The notes under the pieces were generated by a model that was not told the origin of the DNA, made no database searches, and worked only from the letters and a program-made list of their open reading frames with translations. Source: Streptomyces sp. R28 (GTDB lineage: Bacteria > Actinomycetota > Actinomycetes > Streptomycetales > Streptomycetaceae). Taken from it: a stretch of 64,000 bases of DNA. Shown piece after piece: positions 35,923 through 43,497 of this stretch. The stretch covers positions 3,089,001 through 3,153,000 of the forward strand of contig NZ_CP163439.1 of assembly GCF_041052385.1 (NCBI RefSeq), read 5' to 3'. The first letter of the stretch is position 1. Every line of letters starts with the position of its first letter. A program made the position numbers and the translations under genes.

Positions 35923-36201
35923 TCCGCCTGGCCTGCCCGACCACCTGACTGGGCGAAGTACGGCTTGGCGAATGAGCCGAGCTTGCATGGCAGACGAGTC
36001 GGGCTGTACGCCGGGGACAGTCGGATGCTCGGACGGTGCCGGGTTGACCTGTGGGTTCATACCTTCGGGACGACCGCGTTGCACATCTGGTGCACAATCA
36101 CGCGCGGCCGACAGCCGTCCGGAACAACGTCATGAACGCCGTTCCGGTGACGCCGAACGGGGTGCCGCCGTTTTGCCCCGGCGCGGTCCCCACGTACCCC
36201 G
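35923..36201. other. Junction region left of integrase, no gene; candidate att side
   Basis: About 280 bp with no supported gene. It contains TGCAC-N5-GTGCA (near 36080) and an inverted repeat CCGGAAC-N15-GTTCCGG (36119-36125 / 36141-36147) that could end the integrase transcript. The element's attachment core would be expected here, but I could not find a matching direct repeat or a tRNA gene. Confidence 0.35.
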
Positions 36202-37560
36202 TCAGTGCGTTTCGGCGGCCGTTTGTCGTGTGGCCCGCGGGTTCGGCAGGGCGGCATCGCGTCCCCGGCCGGTCCGCACCGCACGCGGCTTCAGGGCGGC
36301 GTCCGGGAGCCCCGCTGGCGCGGGGATGCCGTACAGCTCCTCGAAGGAAGCAAGCGCATGGCCCCAGTCCACCTCCCACACAAGGTAGCCGTACGTGTCC
36401 AGCGTCTCAGCCAGTCGGGCATGCCTCATACGGGCCTGGACCTTGCCCGGTTCCAGCCCCGACGCCACGAGTACGGCGTCGGTGAAGTGACGAAGGTCCC
36501 GGAACGTGGCTCCCTCGGGCACCGTCACCCCGCGGGCTCGCACCCTCTGCTTGGCCAGGTCGAACTCCCGGCACAGCGTGCCCTCGCGGACGGGCGTCCA
36601 GAATCTGGTCACGGTGACCAGGTCCGCGAACTCCTCAGGGATCGGCGGCAGCCCACGACGATGACGCTTACGAAGCGCGGCAGGGGTGAGCGACGCCCGC
36701 CAACGTTGCAGGTGTGCCTGGTACTCGTCTCGGAGGAACGTCCCCACGGCTAGCGGGGCTCGGCTGGCGTCCGTCTTCAGTGGGGCCGCTTTACCGCGCC
36801 GCCGCTGCTCCTCGACGAGTTGCTTGCCCGGGACGGTCTCCATGTCTGTGCGGCGAACTCCGGCGGCTTCCATGGAACGCAGTCCTTGGAGCGCTCCGAA
36901 CCAGATCATGAGCCGGTACCGGGGGACGATCTCCTCGGCCAATGCGACAACGTGCTCCCAGGTGAGGCGCACGCCGCGGCCCGTACCCTTGGGGAGGCGG
37001 ATACCGGCGACCGGGTTGCCCTCCAAGTGGCCGTCCTCCACGGCCATCGACAGCATGGCCGAGAGAGACTTCTTCACGCCGGAGCGGGTGGTGTCCGGCA
37101 TCCCTTGTGCCTTGAGCGCGGTGAAGAAGTCCCGGTACTCCCCTCTCTTGACGTCTCCGATCGCTCGCTCACCGAGCTCGGGCACCACCTGCCCTCGCAA
37201 GCGATACCCGTACGTCTCGACGGTCCCTTCACGACCCTCGTGCCGTGACAGGAACGTCTCTACGTACTCGGCGATGGTCGGTGTGGTGCTCTCGGCACTT
37301 CGAGACCGGTGAGGAAAGGGGTCACGCCCCTCCTCGACGGCGGCACGCTGACTCCGCTGGAAGACGAGCGCCGCCTTCTTCTTGTTCTTCGGGAAGAGCT
37401 TGGACCGCTGATGTCCTTCACTGTCGCGCCAGCGGGCCTGCCATCGCTGCTCACAGCCGTGTTTCTCGCTCGGCACCAGGCCGGGGTGCTCCGGGCACTC
37501 CGGTTCACCAGGCTCCGGCCTGACTTTGTGCCACCGGTCGTACGGTTCTTCCTTGGCCAC
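36202..37560 (-). CDS. Tyrosine recombinase/integrase of an integrative element
   Basis: A 452-residue phage-type integrase. The N-terminal 60 residues are Cys/His-rich (C22, C36) as in many actinobacterial integrases. A SAM-like core-binding domain (about 95-180) and a catalytic domain follow. Catalytic residues seen: R228 (GLRSME), R357 in FRDLRHF, H380 (MRHARL) and nucleophile Y390 (DTYGYL). The usual box II His (HxxR) is Arg (R354). The GTG start at 37560 has a CGGAG site. It reads outward toward the left junction, as in pSAM2-like elements. No excisionase gene is recognisable upstream. Confidence 0.9.
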   Translation of the reverse strand: MAKEEPYDRWHKVRPEPGEPECPEHPGLVPSEKHGCEQRWQARWRDSEGHQRSKLFPKNKKKAALVFQRSQRAAVEEGRDPFPHRSRSAESTTPTIAEYVETFLSRHEGREGTVETYGYRLRGQVVPELGERAIGDVKRGEYRDFFTALKAQGMPDTTRSGVKKSLSAMLSMAVEDGHLEGNPVAGIRLPKGTGRGVRLTWEHVVALAEEIVPRYRLMIWFGALQGLRSMEAAGVRRTDMETVPGKQLVEEQRRRGKAAPLKTDASRAPLAVGTFLRDEYQAHLQRWRASLTPAALRKRHRRGLPPIPEEFADLVTVTRFWTPVREGTLCREFDLAKQRVRARGVTVPEGATFRDLRHFTDAVLVASGLEPGKVQARMRHARLAETLDTYGYLVWEVDWGHALASFEELYGIPAPAGLPDAALKPRAVRTGRGRDAALPNPRATRQTAAETH

Positions 37561-37956
37561 GTGTGTTGCTCCGATTCACGGCCGCCGGCCCGTTCGCGCT
37601 GTTTGAAGCGCGCGATTGCGTAAGTCCTGGACGCGGTCGGCACCGCCGCGTCGTACGTGGGCGTCACGCGGCCCGGGGAGGCCGACGATGACCGCGCGCC
37701 GCGCCCCGGGCGCCACCTCGTGCGTCGTATGGCGTTGGACCAGCTGCACCCCCAACGCCCCAGCTCAAGCTAGGGTTCCGCTCTTCATGGGCCCCACGGT
37801 GTCGTGGTCGCGACCCAGTCGCGATCACCGGGGAGGTCCCGCTCAGCAGGGTAACTCCAGTCGCATTCGGCTACTTGGAGTTGCTATATGTGTACGTTGA
37901 GTGATGGGGGTTTGTGGTGAAGAACGGACACGGTGGCAGCACGCGGTCGGGCGCCT
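37561..37956. other. Intergenic control region upstream of integrase
   Basis: About 400 bp without a supported gene. Visible structure: a perfect TCGCGAC-N3-GTCGCGA (37808-37824), AACTCCA-N16-TGGAGTT (37853-37882), and a relatively A/T-rich promoter-like patch TTGCTATATGTGTACG ending near 37896. The word ATGTGTACGTTGA (37888-37900) recurs with one change at 45836-45848 before the restriction operon. It is likely a promoter/operator area. Confidence 0.45.
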
Positions 37957-38148
37957 TCAACCCCAACCGCAAAGGAGACGCGCAACGCGCGAGATGTCCG
38001 ACGCGAGCTGCAGCACGACGAGCGGAGAGCCGTAAGGCTCAGCGTGCACATCGACAGCAGCGGCGCTTCCAGTCACATCCTGACCGTCCACCACGACGCT
38101 GCGGCCCCGCCCATCGAAGGACGTCTGGAATCGGTTCGGTGCCGTCAC
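37957..38148 (-). CDS. Small mobile-element protein of unknown function
   Basis: A 63-residue protein from a GTG at 38148. Codon use is Streptomyces-like, and the sequence reads as a beta-rich fold (SVVVDGQDVTGSAAAVDVHAEP, PLVVLQLASDI). It resembles short tail- or carrier-type proteins common on actinobacterial phages and integrative elements, but no family is certain. The opposite strand is open in exact antisense register and is less protein-like. It may be truncated at its C-terminus. Confidence 0.45.
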   Translation of the reverse strand: MTAPNRFQTSFDGRGRSVVVDGQDVTGSAAAVDVHAEPYGSPLVVLQLASDISRVARLLCGWG

Positions 38149-38162
38149 CGGCGGACCTGACG

Positions 38163-38207
38163 GTTGGGGTGGCTCGTACCTGGGGCACGGGTGCGAGCCA
38201 CCCCAAC
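38163..38207. terminator. Perfect 14-bp stem terminator
   Basis: GTTGGGGTGGCTCG (38163-38176) and its exact complement (38194-38207) with a 17-nt loop, starting 8 nt beyond the stop of the minus-strand lipoprotein gene. It is a strong intrinsic terminator candidate for that gene. Confidence 0.75.
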
Positions 38208-38214
38208 AGCTCTG

Positions 38215-38697
38215 TCAGGAACTCGGCTTGTCGGTGGACGCGGATTCCTTACCGGACTCCGCAGGCTGCTGTGTGAAGACCACGAGGTGCCAGGCGCCCT
38301 TCTCCCGCGTCACGGTGAAGGTGTCCCGCATGGGCTTTCCTGCCTTGTCCTCGGCCATCAGGCGGGCCGAGCCGGTGTCCGGGCCCATGTCGTGCTCGAC
38401 CTGCACGTCCTTGATCTTCCACCCCCGCCCGCCCTTGTCCGCGAGGATCTGCTCGGCCTCGTGCCTGGACCACTTCTCGTCCTTCACGCCCCCGACTTCG
38501 ATCAGTCCGTCGGCGCTGCGGGAGTTCAGGGCGTTCACGTACGCCACGACGGCCTCGCGGGCCCCGTCGGACGATGCCGAGGCCGAGGGGGTCGAGGGGC
38601 TTGAGGACTTGGCCTCGTCATTACCGGACGAGCAGCCGGATGCGAAGGCAAGAGCGGCCAGAGCGGCCGGCACAGCCAGAAGATGTCGACGCTCCAC
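38215..38697 (-). CDS. Small lipoprotein of unknown function
   Basis: A 160-residue lipoprotein with a basic start, a hydrophobic stretch and lipobox FASGC (about residues 18-22). A Ser/Pro/Ala linker follows, then a compact alpha/beta domain (VVAYVNALNSRSADGLIEVGG... TFTVTREKGAWHLVVFTQQ) resembling NTF2-like lipoprotein domains. The GTG at 38697 is preceded by AGGAGTGCGCT. It follows the amidase-like gene on the same strand (43-nt gap), so the two surface proteins are probably co-expressed. Confidence 0.75.
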   Translation of the reverse strand: MERRHLLAVPAALAALAFASGCSSGNDEAKSSSPSTPSASASSDGAREAVVAYVNALNSRSADGLIEVGGVKDEKWSRHEAEQILADKGGRGWKIKDVQVEHDMGPDTGSARLMAEDKAGKPMRDTFTVTREKGAWHLVVFTQQPAESGKESASTDKPSS

Positions 38698-38740
38698 AGC
38701 GCACTCCTATGTGGTTCCTGTGAGGGGGATCAGCAGCCTG

Positions 38741-39931
38741 TCAGGTGCGGTGCGCGTACCACCAGGCACGCGGGTGGTCCGAGAGGAGCTTCTTCAGGCT
38801 TTTGTTGTGGGTGTCGCTGGTGTGGTACGTGAGGTAGGGGGTGCCCCGGTACTTCTTCGTGACGATCATCGTGTGGTCGATGTTGTTGTCGCGGCCCCAG
38901 TCGGCCTGGAGGACGTCCGACTTGGCCATCTTCCACACGTTGTCGAGGATCTTGGTCCGCTTCGAGTGCTTCTTCGCGAACCAGTACCAGTTCTCCGCAG
39001 CCGCCCAGGTGTAGCTGGTGGTCCACGTCGTCGGCCCGTAGAACCAGTACTTGTTGCTGGGCCGCTGGATGATCGCGCCGCCCTTGGGGCCCCAGCCGCC
39101 GGCATGCATCGCCTGGGAGATGAAGTTGGTGCAGTCGGTGCCGTACGTGCGCCAGGCGCTGTTGTGGTGGTCCCAGTACTTGTCCGCGTAGGCAACCATC
39201 TTGCCGTAGCTGTAGCCCCTGACCTCCCGCTTGTCGCCGGAGTCGTCGCTGTTGCCGGGAAGCGGAGCGGTGCCAGACGCGGCGTCCTTGCTTCCCTCGT
39301 CCTCTTCCGCCTTACCGCCCCCGTCATCGGCGCCGTCAACGGCGTCCACGTCGGACACCTGCGTGGTCGGCGTCGGACCGCCCTTCGTGTCGGCCGTGTC
39401 GGACGACAGCAGCCAGGCACCGTCGGAGCCTTGGGTGAACTTCACGGTGTGCGGGACGGACACTTCCTCGTACTCCGGAGCGCCGTCCGCGACCTCCTGC
39501 GGCGTGAACGGGAGGTAGAGGCGGGTGCGCTCGATGAGCTGGAGCGTTGCCGTCTGGCCGGTGACGGCGGTGTCGGCCACCTCCACATCGACCTGCGCCT
39601 TCGTGTAGCCGCCGTCGACGTCCTTGTAACGCTTGCCCTTCGCCACCAGTGCGGCGAGATCATCCTGCACCTGCGCGCTCATGGAGCGCGTGGCCTGGAC
39701 GCGGGCGGCCGCGGCTCTGGCAGTCGGACGAGTCGTCGTCAGCATGTCGGCCCGCTGCTGCAGATAGCCTTCGGCCAGCTGGGTGAGAGCGGTGGGGTCG
39801 GCGTTCGCCGACGAAGCCGCTGCCGGAGAGGCAGGCTGGGCGTCCGCCGGGGTGCCGGTGAGCACAAGCATCGCCGCTGTGGCTGAGGCCGCGGCTCCGG
39901 CGAGGACACGTCTGTGATGCGCAATGCGCAT
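38741..39931 (-). CDS. Secreted protein with putative amidase domain
   Basis: A 396-residue exported protein. The signal peptide is about 1-32 (basic HHRR, hydrophobic AASATAAMLVLTG, cleavage near ADA). A middle region of about 200 residues with an acidic Gly-rich linker follows. The C-terminal putative amidase domain has YADKYWDHHNSAWRTYGTDCTNFISQAM (catalytic Cys in TDC) and DHTMIVTKK (His). This domain is found in Streptomyces wall hydrolase-like proteins. The ATG at 39931 has an AAGGGGG site; the frame is open further upstream without a signal-like sequence. Confidence 0.85.
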   Translation of the reverse strand: MRIAHHRRVLAGAAASATAAMLVLTGTPADAQPASPAAASSANADPTALTQLAEGYLQQRADMLTTTRPTARAAAARVQATRSMSAQVQDDLAALVAKGKRYKDVDGGYTKAQVDVEVADTAVTGQTATLQLIERTRLYLPFTPQEVADGAPEYEEVSVPHTVKFTQGSDGAWLLSSDTADTKGGPTPTTQVSDVDAVDGADDGGGKAEEDEGSKDAASGTAPLPGNSDDSGDKREVRGYSYGKMVAYADKYWDHHNSAWRTYGTDCTNFISQAMHAGGWGPKGGAIIQRPSNKYWFYGPTTWTTSYTWAAAENWYWFAKKHSKRTKILDNVWKMAKSDVLQADWGRDNNIDHTMIVTKKYRGTPYLTYHTSDTHNKSLKKLLSDHPRAWWYAHRT

Positions 39932-40334
39932 GAAACCCCCTTGATCACGGCTGACTGGTCGGGTCAGCCCGCAGATCAAGAGGGCCCATTCGAACATCGC
40001 GTTCCTACTGGCGCATTCCAGATCCCGGAATGTCTGATTCCTGATCAGGGATGGGGCTGCTTGTGCCAGAGCCAGCAGACTGACTTGGTCAGGTATCCGT
40101 TTCTGCGCTCCGCGACCGTGATTGTTGTCGCCCTCGGTGCAGGAGCCGGCGGGACGGTGACGCTGGCCAATCTGTCCGCGCCCTCCACGGGCACAAGCCC
40201 TGCGGTGGCACAGGAGCCAGGAGGGACGGCCGCTCGACGCACAGCTCGGTGCGCACGTAGCCGTGGATGCCGTCGCTGGAGTCGCTGTCGAACCTGCGTC
40301 GCTCGTACGGCTCGTCGTCGGCGATCGGTTCCCG
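39932..40334. other. Gap with gene remnants, no intact gene
   Basis: About 400 bp. On the plus strand a signal-peptide-like stretch (SATVIVVALGAGAGGTV, from about 40085) runs into non-coding sequence near 40230. On the minus strand the first 110 bp after the DUF6415 stop read coding-like (ERRRFDSDSSDGIHGYVRTE) but have no start. Both look like truncated remnants joined by rearrangement. Confidence 0.3.
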
Positions 40335-40724
40335 TCAGGTGCCGCACAGGCGTCGACGGATCTCCTCGGCGATCTCGTCCGCGCCGGTCGGCCTCCCGAG
40401 CGGGCCGGGGTGCTGGTACAGCGTCAGGAGGGCGCGGGCCATGGTGGCGAGGTCAAACGCGTCGCAGGCCGGGGAGCCGTCGGTGTATTGCTCGAGGAGC
40501 TGGGACGCCCGTACGAGGACGTGGATCGCCAGCCGTCGCATCTCGCCCAGCATGCGGCGTGCGAGGTCCTGAACCTCCGGGAACAGGAGCTGCACATGCC
40601 CCTGGAGCTGCTGCTTCAGGGTGTCCAGCTCCTCGCCGGTCGGCAGCCGGGGCGCCCACAACACGGAGTCGTACGCCGTCCGGATCGTGTCCGCGTCGAG
40701 CGGGAGCAGCGTGTTCTCAGGCAC
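40335..40724 (-). CDS. DUF6415 family protein
   Basis: A 129-residue helical protein of the DUF6415 family, small proteins common in Streptomyces near regulators and accessory genes. Recognisable parts: TLLPLDADTIRTAYDSVLW, the central GHVQLLFPEVQDLARRMLGEMRRLAIHVLVRA and ALLTLYQHPGPLGRP. No function is established. The GTG start overlaps the end of the frameshifted gene by 8 nt, so it is the last gene of a three-gene minus-strand unit. Confidence 0.8.
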   Translation of the reverse strand: MPENTLLPLDADTIRTAYDSVLWAPRLPTGEELDTLKQQLQGHVQLLFPEVQDLARRMLGEMRRLAIHVLVRASQLLEQYTDGSPACDAFDLATMARALLTLYQHPGPLGRPTGADEIAEEIRRRLCGT

Positions 40725-41278
40725 CGGTGTTCGCCTCCGTCGCCGTAAGCCGGCACCGCCCGTCCTTCAGGAGCTGGGCGACCTCGTCGGGGCTGCACAG
40801 TGTCTCGGGCGTGCGGCGGCACGCACCAGTACGAGAAGCCGATGCCCGGGTCAGTGTGTGTGGGGTCGGGTACGCCGAGGTAGGCGTTCGGGCCGAGGCA
40901 TTCCGCGTCCTCGCTGCGGTAACTCCAAGGCGGGAGGCGGTCGGTGCCCTCCGGTACGAGGGCGTAGTACAGGCCCCACCGGGTGTCGGCGAACACCGGC
41001 CCTCCGAACAGCGCCTGACGGAGGTAGGCGTCGACGTTCCGCAGGTCGTCGCTGTCGGCGGCGGCGTACACGAGGCCGGCGGCGAGACGGACGGCCGTGA
41101 AGAGAGTTCCGCACCGTAGGAGCGCGATCCCGTCGTCGGCCCATTCCTTCCGGGCCCGCTGCGTGTCTTCCGCGGCGGAGAGGAGCCATTGACCGGCCGC
41201 CAGATGCCGGTCTGCTCTGGTCTGGATGAGGGCGCCGGGTTGTGCCTCGACATGGTGGGCGGTGTCCGGGGGCATCAT
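40717..41278 (-). pseudogene. Frameshifted conserved Streptomyces protein
   Basis: The reading frame from ATG 41278 (LIQTRADRHLAAGQWLLSAA... DPGIGFSYWCVPP) continues correctly until about 40815. The protein then carries on in a neighbouring frame as TPETLCSPDEVAQLLKDGRC to a stop at 40717. One surplus base near GTGCCGCCGCACGCCC would explain it. It is either a recent inactivation or a sequencing error. The intact product would be about 185 residues, soluble and of unknown function. Confidence 0.7.
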
Positions 41279-41571
41279 CGACGAGCCTCCGCGGGCAGCC
41301 GGTTGGCGGGCCCGGTGGGGGCCGCCGTGGCCGGGGTTCCGACGGCGAGCATGCGGGCGATGCGTTCGGCGCCGGCTTGCTCGTGTCCGTGCTCGCCGAT
41401 CGCATAGTCGAACCCGGTGACGTACTGGTCGCCCTTGGTGAGAATCTCTTCGGTGAGGCGGCTGTTCAGCGGGTTCGTCGCATTCAGCCGCATCACGCTG
41501 TCGTCGACGGTGACCTGGAGACCGTACTTCTCCAGGTGACCGGCGAGCCGTTGCAGGTCGTTGCTGTCCAC
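41275..41571 (-). CDS. Small conserved hypothetical protein
   Basis: A 98-residue protein from a GTG at 41571 (SNDLQRLAGHLEKYGLQVTV... TKGDQYVTGFDYAIGEHG), a mixed alpha/beta domain with an Ala/Pro-rich end. Its stop overlaps the start of the next gene (ATGA), making it the first gene of the DUF6415 cluster. No family function is known to me. Confidence 0.65.
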   Translation of the reverse strand: MDSNDLQRLAGHLEKYGLQVTVDDSVMRLNATNPLNSRLTEEILTKGDQYVTGFDYAIGEHGHEQAGAERIARMLAVGTPATAAPTGPANRLPAEARR

Positions 41572-41634
41572 ACGCAGACGATCCCAACGGCGAACGACGG
41601 GCGGGATATGACGACCTATGACACGGAGTTGATC

Positions 41635-42084
41635 ATGCGGGCGGTAGCGATCACGGGAACGCGGAGCACGGGGCACAGGAGCCTCGACGAGTACGCGCGT
41701 CTCTTCGCCGACTACCTCGGCCCATTCGCTCAAGACGCGCACTTCTACATCGGGGGCGCGAAGGGAATCGACACCCTGTCGCTGCTGTGGCTCGCGGGAA
41801 ACACCGCAGCTGACCTCACCGTCGTCACACCCGGCACCGTCGATCAGCAGCCCGCAGAGGCCCGGCAGGCGATCGCACGCACCCGCGAGCGCATCAAGGA
41901 AGTCGTCGAGCTGGGCGCCCCCGAGCTGAAAACACCCGCCTACCACGCCCGGAACCGGTGGATGGTCGACCGCAGCCACATGACGATCGGCTTCCCACAC
42001 GGCGACGATCCCTCATCCGGGACGTGGCAGACACTCAACTACACAGCGGATCAGGGGAAACCTCGGCTGATCGTGCCCGTGTAG
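41635..42084 (+). CDS. SLOG/YpsA-like Rossmannoid protein
   Basis: A 149-residue single-domain protein. The N-terminal strand AVAITGTRS, then YIGGAKGIDTLSLLWLAGN and DLTVVTPGTVDQQP, match the nucleotide-binding core of SLOG/cpYpsA-type proteins. Some of these sense or process nucleotide derivatives in conflict systems. I chose the ATG at 41635 for its GGAG site 6 nt upstream; ATG 41608 is the alternative. It is divergent from the DUF6415 cluster and followed 18 nt later by a regulator. Confidence 0.65.
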   Translation: MRAVAITGTRSTGHRSLDEYARLFADYLGPFAQDAHFYIGGAKGIDTLSLLWLAGNTAADLTVVTPGTVDQQPAEARQAIARTRERIKEVVELGAPELKTPAYHARNRWMVDRSHMTIGFPHGDDPSSGTWQTLNYTADQGKPRLIVPV

Positions 42085-42102
42085 CCGCCATTCTGCTGCA
42101 CT

Positions 42103-43449
42103 ATGTGCCCTATGGAGGGGGCAGCCGCGGGAGCGGCCCAGCTGAAGGCGCTGCGACACCGGCGCGGCCTGTCGCTCACCGACGTCGCCCGTGCGCTCAT
42201 CGCCCTGGCCGGGGAAATGCATCAGCCGCCACTGCCGTCCGTGGCGAGCGTGCAGCGGTCCGTTGCCCGCTGGGAGTCCCCGAAGAGACCGACGCTGCCC
42301 GACGAGCGGTACCAGTTGCTCCTCGCCCACCTCTACGCGCGCACGCCCGCCGGCGAACTCTCCCTCGGCGCGGGCTCCGACTTCGGCGAGTACCTGGATG
42401 CCCTCGGCCTGCTCGGGGAGAGTGAGCGGCGAACGGCGGAGCTGCGCAGCCTCGTTCTCCGCACAGCCACCGACGCGGGCGGCGGCCTGCTCGTTCTTCT
42501 CTCTCCAACTGTCCAGGCCACACTCACCGCAGCTCTTGAGGACCCGAGGCGGACCGAGGCGGATGCCATAGCCGGACTGGCCTCCGTGGTGGCGAACGTC
42601 AACGCGGAGGTCGGCAGCCTGCCCATGGTGCGGCTGCAACTGCTGCTCGCCCCGGCCGTCGAGACCTGCAGGCGCCTGCTCGCCGGTCCCGTCCCTGATC
42701 CGCTCGTTCCACAGCTCCGGGAAGTCGCGGTAACGGCGGCGACGCTGTCCGGCCGTCTGGCGTTCGAGACCCGCGACGACACCGCTTCTCGTGCCCTGTA
42801 CGCGGAGGCGACATGCGAGGCGGAACAACTGGCGCAGCCCTGGCGGAAGGCCAGCGTCCACATGAGCCACGCCCTGGTCACCCTGTACTCGAGGCAGGGC
42901 CTCGACGAGGCGCGGTACCTGGTCGACCAAGCCGTACGCGCGGCCCGCTCCGGAGAGAGCTCGCTCGTGCGGGCGCGGGCGCACGCGCTGCAAGCGGAGA
43001 TCGCCGCGCGGTCCGGGCAGGAGCGGCAGACACAGGCCGCGCTCGGGCTGGCCTGGTACGACATCGAGGCCGACCACACCGACGACCCGGCGCCCACGTC
43101 GTTCTCTCCCGGTCACCTCCGCGGCTTCGAGGGCGTATGCGAGCTGTACGTCGGCGACTCCTGCGCAGCGCACGACCGCTTCGCCCGGTCGGCGGAGGTG
43201 CTGTCGGCGCCGAGGGAACAGGTGCAGCGGGCCATCGTCACCACTGACCAGGCGCTCGCCCGGATCCGGCTCGGGGAGCCGCGCGCGGCGGCCGATCTGC
43301 TGCACAAGTGCGTGGCCGCAGCAGCGACGACCGGTGGCCGAGTGCCGGCGCTGCGGCTGCGGAAGGCGCGGCAGGAGTTGCGGCCCTGGCGGCGGGAGGA
43401 GTGGGTGGCCGACCTCGACGACCACCTGATGGACGTCCTCGGCTCCTGA
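42103..43449 (+). CDS. XRE-type helix-turn-helix regulator with helical-repeat tail
   Basis: A 448-residue protein. The N-terminal HTH (AQLKALRHRRGLSLTDVARAL... SVQRSVARWESPKRPTLPDERY) is XRE-like. The remaining 340 residues are Ala/Leu-rich helices resembling TPR-type repeats, with QPWRKASVHMSHALVTLYSRQG as one clear unit. This layout is common in Streptomyces regulators. The start may be ATG 42103 or 42112. It is probably cotranscribed with the SLOG-like gene. Confidence 0.8.
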   Translation: MCPMEGAAAGAAQLKALRHRRGLSLTDVARALIALAGEMHQPPLPSVASVQRSVARWESPKRPTLPDERYQLLLAHLYARTPAGELSLGAGSDFGEYLDALGLLGESERRTAELRSLVLRTATDAGGGLLVLLSPTVQATLTAALEDPRRTEADAIAGLASVVANVNAEVGSLPMVRLQLLLAPAVETCRRLLAGPVPDPLVPQLREVAVTAATLSGRLAFETRDDTASRALYAEATCEAEQLAQPWRKASVHMSHALVTLYSRQGLDEARYLVDQAVRAARSGESSLVRARAHALQAEIAARSGQERQTQAALGLAWYDIEADHTDDPAPTSFSPGHLRGFEGVCELYVGDSCAAHDRFARSAEVLSAPREQVQRAIVTTDQALARIRLGEPRAAADLLHKCVAAAATTGGRVPALRLRKARQELRPWRREEWVADLDDHLMDVLGS

Positions 43450-43497
43450 CAGCGGGGCTACGCGGCCGACCGGGCTCAGTTCGTCCGTATCGTCGCG

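Noticed and set aside
36040-36080. tRNA T-arm-like sequence GGTTCATACC near the integrase
   Set aside because: No matching acceptor stem, anticodon arm or 3' end could be drawn around it.
37933-38160. Plus-strand 75-codon frame opposite the small mobile-element gene
   Set aside because: Exactly in antisense register with the minus-strand gene, which has better codon use and a more plausible fold.
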